Shown piece after piece: positions 6,556 to 11,193 of a stretch of DNA of 11,193 nucleotides. Each line of letters opens with the position of its first letter. The stretch's first letter is position 1. The translations under genes and the position numbers were made by a program. Source of the stretch: an uncultured Lachnospiraceae bacterium (lineage in GTDB: Bacteria > Bacillota_A > Clostridia > Lachnospirales > Lachnospiraceae). Where the stretch lies: assembly GCA_902780985.1 (NCBI GenBank), contig CACZHN010000088.1, positions 1 to 11,193 on the forward strand. Reading direction: 5' to 3'. The notes beneath the pieces are model-generated. The model did no database searches. It had not been told where the DNA came from and saw only the letters and a list, made by a program, of their open reading frames with translations.

Positions 6556-9148
6556 ATCTGTAACTTGAGGACCAGTCTTCCTGCTTCGGCATAGTCGATC
6601 TGTCGAAGTTATAGGTTCCGTCGTCATTCAGTTCCATACCCAGCTTCTGTCTCCACTGGGAATCCGTAAGTCTTTCGGATATCGGCTGTTCAAACTGATA
6701 GAAAGAATATACCGAACCGTATGCGATCTTCTTCACGCCGTCTACCGTAACGATAACTTCGATGGTTCCTACTCTTCCCGTTCCCAGTTCAAGGCAGTAA
6801 CCGTTCGGATCCGTTGCCACATCGGCAACTATGGCTGCAGGGAATTCTCCCGTTGTGAAATACTCGTTCTCTGCATCGTCCTTATTTACTTCCTGCCAGA
6901 AATGCTCCAGCTGTCCGCCGTAGCTCTTTATGAAATCAAACTCTGCCTCTGTCGGGAGTTCGTCTCTGAGTTCTTTCTCGGATATAGTCTGAAGCTGTCC
7001 CGTAATCTGAGCCAGGAGTGCCAGATTCTCTCTGTCTTCATCCGACAGAACGCCGTAGCTGTCAAGTCCCTTGGACGTTGCATTTACAAGTGCCGTAAGT
7101 CTTGCATATACTTCAGGCTCTGCTTCAACATATCCTCTGTCATCGCGAACAGGAGGAACGTCGCCGCCCATTTCCGCCATCATCTGCTTTGAATACAGAA
7201 TGGTATCATGCTTAAGTTCCGTGTAGCTTCCCAAGAATGTGGTAAGATTCTTCTTTCTCCACTCCTCGGACTGCATGTATGTCGGATAGCCTTCTCCACG
7301 AACTTCCAGAGTCGGGCGAAGAGTATTGAGCCAGCTCGAGTAAAGGCTCGCATTCCACTCCGCATCAGTTGATTCCTTCACCATGGATCTCATTTTATCC
7401 ATGTTCTCGCTATAGTTCCTGTAATCCGTAGCGCCCCTGTCCTCAAGGATCGAAAGGGCTGTATCGGAGCCGAATGCAGCAGGAACATCCAGTGCGTCCG
7501 GAAGCATTCTGTTATCACCGGCTGAGTTTTCCTTTGTATTTCTGAAGCAGAGATTCTGGAAGATCGTCTCATCTATGGAGAATCTCTGACCCATGAATCT
7601 GTATCCGATTATCTTAGCCTCTGCCTCTTCATCTGTATCGGTCTGAAGTATGACCACCGAATTGATCTTAGGCGGAGCGATCTGTCCCGTAAGATTATAA
7701 AATGCTTCCCAGGATGCAGTGTTGCCGGCCAGCTTATCCACGGTCACGTTCGGTCCGTATGCCACATCAATGATCGGCTTATACTCGAAGAATCCCGGAT
7801 CGTCGGATGCGCCTGCAAAGAAGGATGTAACCGTATAGATTTCTTCCCAAAGAGGAAGTGTATCGTTATCAAGAGCGATGGTCATGAGAAATGCACTCCT
7901 CAGCTGATCTTCCTTGGCTCTTGCAAAGTTCCTTCTGCCGTACCACATCATAGCCTTGAAATAACGCTGAAGGTTTTCGTCGGTATCATAGTATCCGCGA
8001 GGAATATACTGGGTATAGTCCTCCATATTTTCAGGATCGTCGAACAAAGGAGACGGGGTTACATTTTCAGCTGCCTCGATAAGATCGAGCTCTGCCTGAA
8101 CCGTATCCTTTACTTCCGCAGGAATCTGAGAATCAGGATTCATCAAATGATTTCCTATTGCGAAGTATGCCAGATTTATCTTTGCTGCTGTCTCCCACTC
8201 TGTTCCCTTAAGAGTCTCGAGCTGTGCCGCAGTCTTCTCCTGCATCAATTCACCCAGCTTTGCAAGATCCGCTGTAAGATAATTCTTCTCCGTATTCTTC
8301 AGCACATGAGCAAAATAAAGATGATATGTATGCATGATCGAATCAACGGTTACAAAGTTAGGTCTGTAATCATATCTGTTGGATTCGTATACCTCAAAAA
8401 ACTCTTTACTTCCTTCCATAACCAGGAACTGGTTTTCGGCAAGCTTCTGCTTTGCCTCATCCGGATAATAATCCACAAAGTCATGATTATCCAGATCCGA
8501 AAGATCCGGTGCAACGGTCTGTGCCGGTACGCTCGGAGCCTGATCTTCATATGTGAAGTCCATGTTGTCGTTTATGATAGACGGTCTCTGAAGATATGCC
8601 ACATCTTCCACTGACACGTTTATCTGTACGTCTTCGGTTGTGGCTTCAACGGATGCCTCTTCTGTCGTTGCCTCTGTAGTATCCGCATCAGTCACCCCTG
8701 CCACTTCGGTTGATGCCTCCGTAGGCTTGGCTGTCGGCGGTGTAAGTTTATCATCGCCGCCCCTCAGAGCAAAGAACAGGATTGTGCCCACTACAAGAAT
8801 AACAGCGGCTGCTATAACGCCGATGATAACGCCTGTATTCGACTTCTTCGGAGGCTGCTGCGGCGGTTGCTGCTGATATTGAGGCTGCATCTGCGGCGGT
8901 GCCTGCTGATACTGCTGTTGCTGATATTGCTGTCTATTCTGTTGTTGCTGGAATTGCTGTTGAGGAGCCTGATTGTAAGGCTGCTGGTATTGAGGCTGTC
9001 CGCCATACTGCTGATTCATCTGCGGCTGCTGATACTGCGGCTGCACAGGCTGCTGCGGCGCCCTGTATTCCGGATTTCTTGTCCCGCAGACCGGGCAGAA
9101 TTCCGTATTCCCCGTAAGATTGGTGTTTCCACAAACCGGACATGACAT
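6539..9148 (-). CDS. Zinc-ribbon, membrane-anchored DUF3160 protein
   Basis: Function unknown; a surface protein of 869 aa. Residues 1-25 are a zinc ribbon with two CxxC knuckles (C3, C6, C18, C21). Residues 30-100 are low-complexity Gln/Pro/Tyr, 105-128 one transmembrane helix, and 135-175 a Thr/Glu linker typical of exposed spacers. From about 215 to the end lies a DUF3160-type domain, recognised from FVTVDSIMHTYHLYFAHVLK, SSWLNTLRP and FLGSYTELKHDTILYSKQ. The topology implied is ribbon in the cytoplasm and DUF3160 outside. Start ATG 9148 follows AGGGGGTG at about 7 nt; a nearby ATG at 9143 is out of frame. It heads an operon with the FG-GAP-like gene (overlapping its end by 17 nt) and the HD-GYP gene. 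I infer a surface recognition or wall-associated role from topology only; the DUF3160 assignment comes from recalled motifs. Confidence 0.88.
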   Translation of the reverse strand: MSCPVCGNTNLTGNTEFCPVCGTRNPEYRAPQQPVQPQYQQPQMNQQYGGQPQYQQPYNQAPQQQFQQQQNRQQYQQQQYQQAPPQMQPQYQQQPPQQPPKKSNTGVIIGVIAAAVILVVGTILFFALRGGDDKLTPPTAKPTEASTEVAGVTDADTTEATTEEASVEATTEDVQINVSVEDVAYLQRPSIINDNMDFTYEDQAPSVPAQTVAPDLSDLDNHDFVDYYPDEAKQKLAENQFLVMEGSKEFFEVYESNRYDYRPNFVTVDSIMHTYHLYFAHVLKNTEKNYLTADLAKLGELMQEKTAAQLETLKGTEWETAAKINLAYFAIGNHLMNPDSQIPAEVKDTVQAELDLIEAAENVTPSPLFDDPENMEDYTQYIPRGYYDTDENLQRYFKAMMWYGRRNFARAKEDQLRSAFLMTIALDNDTLPLWEEIYTVTSFFAGASDDPGFFEYKPIIDVAYGPNVTVDKLAGNTASWEAFYNLTGQIAPPKINSVVILQTDTDEEAEAKIIGYRFMGQRFSIDETIFQNLCFRNTKENSAGDNRMLPDALDVPAAFGSDTALSILEDRGATDYRNYSENMDKMRSMVKESTDAEWNASLYSSWLNTLRPTLEVRGEGYPTYMQSEEWRKKNLTTFLGSYTELKHDTILYSKQMMAEMGGDVPPVRDDRGYVEAEPEVYARLTALVNATSKGLDSYGVLSDEDRENLALLAQITGQLQTISEKELRDELPTEAEFDFIKSYGGQLEHFWQEVNKDDAENEYFTTGEFPAAIVADVATDPNGYCLELGTGRVGTIEVIVTVDGVKKIAYGSVYSFYQFEQPISERLTDSQWRQKLGMELNDDGTYNFDRSTMPKQEDWSSSYRYEWEY
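8850..9065 (-). repeat. Low-complexity Gln/Pro-coding tract
   Basis: The DNA coding for about residues 28-100 of the DUF3160 protein is built of short degenerate repeats of CAG/CAA, TAT and CCG/CCT codons (QYQQ, QQPQ, QQAPPQ). The units vary at third positions, so this is a protein-level low-complexity linker and not a pure microsatellite. Its long open frames on the opposite strand are a by-product of this composition. Confidence 0.85.
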
Positions 9149-9180
9149 AATAAAACACCCCCTGAAAAAACCACACTGTA

Positions 9181-9203
9181 TTTCGGTCTATCCCCTACCG
9201 AAA
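9181..9203. promoter_or_regulatory. Perfect 7-bp inverted repeat in the DUF3160 leader
   Basis: TTTCGGT (9181-9187) and ACCGAAA (9197-9203) flank a 9-nt spacer. The centre-to-centre distance is 16 bp, about one and a half helical turns, which suits either a dimeric regulator or a small leader hairpin. It lies between the candidate promoter and the ribosome binding site. No known operator is recognised. Confidence 0.35.
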
Positions 9204-9227
9204 CATTAATAAAATACCCTATTTATC

Positions 9228-9258
9228 ATTTTATCACACTTTATTGATAATAGTACAA
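9228..9258 (-). promoter_or_regulatory. Candidate extended -10 promoter of the DUF3160 operon
   Basis: On the minus strand TGATAAAAT (9228-9236) fits an extended -10 (TGnTAtAAT). The best -35 is TTGTAC (9253-9258) at a long 19-nt spacing, so recognition would rest mainly on the extended -10. The leader would be about 70 nt and include the inverted repeat at 9181-9203. Confidence 0.4.
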
Positions 9259-9284
9259 GAGAAATTGACATATAATAAAAAAAT

Positions 9285-9360
9285 ACAGCCTCTGAGTCAT
9301 GATGCGTGTTTCACCCGCCCACAAAGGGCTCTGAAACGCGCACATGCACTCAGAGGCTGT
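9285..9360 (-). terminator. Long hairpin terminator after cstA (possibly bidirectional)
   Basis: The arms ACAGCCTCTGAGT (9285-9297) and ACTCAGAGGCTGT (9348-9360) are perfectly complementary over 13 bp. Pairing continues inward through CATG (9298-9301 with 9343-9346), TGCG with CGCA, GTTTCA with TGAAAC and finally GCCC with GGGC around ACAAA, with single-base bulges. On the minus strand it is followed by ATTTTTTTATT, seven T in a row, and it begins 6 nt past the cstA stop, so it ends cstA transcription. The plus strand also has a T-run (ACGTTTTTA) after it. Confidence 0.85.
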
Positions 9361-9366
9361 ACGTTT

Positions 9367-11124
9367 TTATGCTTTCTGCTTTTTCTGTTTTGCTAGGTTC
9401 ACAAATGAATAAACCGCAAGTACAAGCGCAAGTATTATGAGAAGTGCCGCAAGTATAGCCTGGATGTATGCCCAGATATCCGCGCCGCCTGCTCCGATAG
9501 CCTGGATCTTACCCATGATTGTCTGGACAAGTGAGCTGATGGTAACGATAAGCATGAATACCATTGGGATGTAGAACATCTTATTGTTCTTTCCAACCTT
9601 ACCGAGCCATGTGCAGACTGCAAGAAGTCCGACTGCGGCAAGAAGCTGGTTAGCGGCTCCGAAGAGCGGCCAGATCTTAGCGTAACCTGTCATTCCGAGG
9701 CCAACGCCGAGAACAACTGTTACGATTGTTGCAAAGTAAGGATTGCAAAGGAATTTCTTTGTTCCCTTAACTGTCTGAACTGTCTCGTCAGGTGCAAGCC
9801 AGAACTCCTGGAACATATAACGAGCAAGTCTTGTTGCTGTATCCAGTGATGTAAGACAGAATACAGATACCGCAAGAACGAACATGCTGTAGATGATTCC
9901 GACGATCGGACTGTCTGCTCCCGCAAATGTACCGATCATCTGTGAGATACCGCCTGCGAAAACAGCTGTAGGGCTTGTAAGTCCTGATGCAGCAAGTGCT
10001 TCCTTGTCTACATTTACTGTATGCCATACGAAACCTACTGCACAAAGTGATATAACTGCAACCACACACTCGATAAGCATAGAACCGTATGCTACAGGAC
10101 GAGCGTTCTTTTCATTTTCAAGCTGCTTAGATGTTGTTCCCGAAGAAACAAGTGAGTGGAAACCTGAGATAGCTCCACACGCGATAGTTACGAAAAGTGC
10201 AGGGAAGATGCTTCCTGTTGCAAAGAGACCGTTAGACTCTGTGATCTTCCAGCCTGCAAATGCAGGAATATCGAGATGTCCCTGTCCGGCGATCGAAGCG
10301 CCGACTATAGCAATGACTGCAACACCTATCATGAAGTAAAGCAGGAATGAGCTGAGATAATCTCTCGGCTGCAGAAGGATCCATACAGGTGTTACCGATG
10401 CGATCAGGATATATATTCCGAGGATCCACATCCATGTGTTGTATGAGATAGTGATCGGACAGAATTTCATACCGATTGCTACTATGATAACAATACCTAT
10501 AACACCGATTACAGAAGCCGGTCCGATAGGCATATTTTTACGATATACAAGAAAACCGAAAACTATGGCAAGCACGATGAAAAGCAGTGATATCATGGCT
10601 GTCTGCTGATGTGCCAGAAGCGCTGCTCCTTCAAGCGGTACGCCTGCTGCCGTGGTGCTTCCGAAGGTACTTGCAACGATCGAACTGAAAGCTGCTACTA
10701 CAAGGAGCAGTGTCAGATAACCGAAGATTATAAATATCTTCTTGGCAAGATTTCCCATGGCATCTTCGATAACTTCACCGATGGACTGACCCTGATGACG
10801 TATAGATGCGAAAAGTGCGCCGTAATCATGTACTCCACCGAAGAAAATGCCTCCGATAAGAACCCAGAGAAGTACCGGTATCCATCCGAAGATAGCTGCC
10901 TGAATAGGTCCGTTGATAGGTCCGGCACCTGCTATTGATGAGAAATGATGTCCCATAAGGACCGGCGTCTTGGCAGGAACATAATCCACGCCATCCTCCA
11001 TCTCATGAGCAGGAGTCGTCTTCTTTGGATCGATTCCCCACTGGTCTGCAAGCCATTTTCCGTAAAAAACATAACCGCAGAGCAAGATTACAATACTGAT
11101 GATAAGTACTAATGCTGCATTCAT
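9367..11124 (-). CDS. cstA: CstA family carbon-starvation transporter
   Basis: Integral membrane transporter of the CstA family. Characterised enterobacterial members import peptides or pyruvate (CstA, BtsT) with protons; the substrate here cannot be told from sequence. The 585-aa protein is nearly all hydrophobic helices (about fourteen or more). It has the family's conserved front region PVLMGHHFSSIAGAGPINGP (54-73), followed by FGGVHDYGALFASIRHQGQSIGE (95-117), and a C-terminal part ending in basic KQKKQKA. It is shorter than the roughly 700-aa E. coli proteins, as is usual in Clostridia and other anaerobes. ATG 11124 follows GAGGGGA at suitable spacing. It appears to be a single gene, with its own terminator hairpin right after the stop. 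The promoter region is cut by the window edge. Confidence 0.93.
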   Translation of the reverse strand: MNAALVLIISIVILLCGYVFYGKWLADQWGIDPKKTTPAHEMEDGVDYVPAKTPVLMGHHFSSIAGAGPINGPIQAAIFGWIPVLLWVLIGGIFFGGVHDYGALFASIRHQGQSIGEVIEDAMGNLAKKIFIIFGYLTLLLVVAAFSSIVASTFGSTTAAGVPLEGAALLAHQQTAMISLLFIVLAIVFGFLVYRKNMPIGPASVIGVIGIVIIVAIGMKFCPITISYNTWMWILGIYILIASVTPVWILLQPRDYLSSFLLYFMIGVAVIAIVGASIAGQGHLDIPAFAGWKITESNGLFATGSIFPALFVTIACGAISGFHSLVSSGTTSKQLENEKNARPVAYGSMLIECVVAVISLCAVGFVWHTVNVDKEALAASGLTSPTAVFAGGISQMIGTFAGADSPIVGIIYSMFVLAVSVFCLTSLDTATRLARYMFQEFWLAPDETVQTVKGTKKFLCNPYFATIVTVVLGVGLGMTGYAKIWPLFGAANQLLAAVGLLAVCTWLGKVGKNNKMFYIPMVFMLIVTISSLVQTIMGKIQAIGAGGADIWAYIQAILAALLIILALVLAVYSFVNLAKQKKQKA

Positions 11125-11193
11125 TTAAATCCCCTCTTTCATTATGCCGATATACCGCAGTCATATACCGGTGATGTTTTATTTCCCAGCGTT
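11125..11193 (-). promoter_or_regulatory. cstA upstream region (partial) with short repeats
   Basis: The 69 nt upstream of cstA hold the ribosome binding site (GAGGGGA on the minus strand) and two direct copies of ATATACCG (plus strand 11150-11157 and 11163-11170, 13 bp apart). CCGATATA (11147-11154) and TATACCGG (11164-11171) also form an inverted repeat with one mismatch. Such sites may bind a regulator, but no convincing -35/-10 pair is visible before the edge. Confidence 0.25.

Noticed and set aside
6555..6627. Longer start (ATG 6627) for the small membrane protein.
   Set aside because: It adds 24 polar residues before the signal anchor, overlaps the preceding gene by 89 nt and has no clear ribosome binding site. 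ATG 6555 gives a normal anchor, although its own ribosome binding site is weak too.
8867..9145. Plus-strand frames with Leu-rich or Ala/Asp-rich products opposite the Q/P tract.
   Set aside because: They result from reading the repetitive CAG/CAA tract backwards; the minus frame has the zinc ribbon, membrane helix and a ribosome binding site.
9265..9276. Plus-strand TTGACA directly followed by TATAAT as a promoter.
   Set aside because: The two hexamers touch with no spacer, so they cannot form one sigma-A promoter, and no plus-strand gene follows.
9181..9360. A c-di-GMP riboswitch in the leader or intergenic region.
   Set aside because: None of the conserved GEMM or c-di-GMP-II motifs is visible. 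The structures present are a simple 7-bp dyad and a terminator-like hairpin.

Overview
The window reads as a chromosomal segment of an anaerobic Firmicute, most likely a Clostridia member of the Lachnospiraceae (Butyrivibrio/Roseburia-like). This is an inference from gene families (trimeric NAD-linked [FeFe] hydrogenase, HD-GYP protein with a multi-helix membrane sensor, DUF3160 surface protein, short CstA), strong AGGAGG-type ribosome binding sites and moderate GC; no marker gene fixes the species. All convincing genes lie on the minus strand, so transcription runs from high to low coordinates.

Layout in transcription order: (1) 11124-9367, a CstA-family carbon-starvation transporter, closed by a long hairpin terminator at 9285-9360. 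(2) 9148-4194, an apparent three-gene operon: a zinc-ribbon/Q-P-rich/one-TM/DUF3160 surface protein, a small membrane-anchored protein with an FG-GAP-like acidic loop, and a membrane HD-GYP protein (predicted c-di-GMP phosphodiesterase). The genes overlap or are 4 nt apart. An extended -10 promoter and a leader inverted repeat precede the first gene. (3) A 236-bp intergenic region (3958-4193) holding a 14-bp-stem hairpin and a candidate promoter superimposed on it. (4) 3957-1, the hydC-hydB-hydA operon for an electron-bifurcating-type [FeFe] hydrogenase, with ATGA overlap between hydC and hydB and 13 nt between hydB and hydA; hydA runs off the window's left edge.

The hydrogenase complex would couple H2 formation to oxidation of NADH and reduced ferredoxin: HydC (NuoE-like) and HydB (NuoF-like, FMN/NADH) feed electrons to HydA (H-cluster). 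In this copy two of the three genes are broken. hydB carries an exact 40-bp tandem duplication (1672-1751) that frameshifts it inside the C-terminal 2[4Fe-4S] domain; removing one copy restores a 629-codon frame exactly. hydA has an apparent deletion of about 25-30 codons plus a frameshift near 414-440, between H-cluster motifs L2 and L3. Either this is an assembly/consensus problem (such pairs are common in draft or metagenomic contigs) or the strain has recently lost HydABC.

No rRNA, tRNA, CRISPR array, IS element or phage gene is visible. The most system-like novelty is the DUF3160 / FG-GAP-like / HD-GYP cassette, a possible surface-sensing module linked to c-di-GMP turnover.
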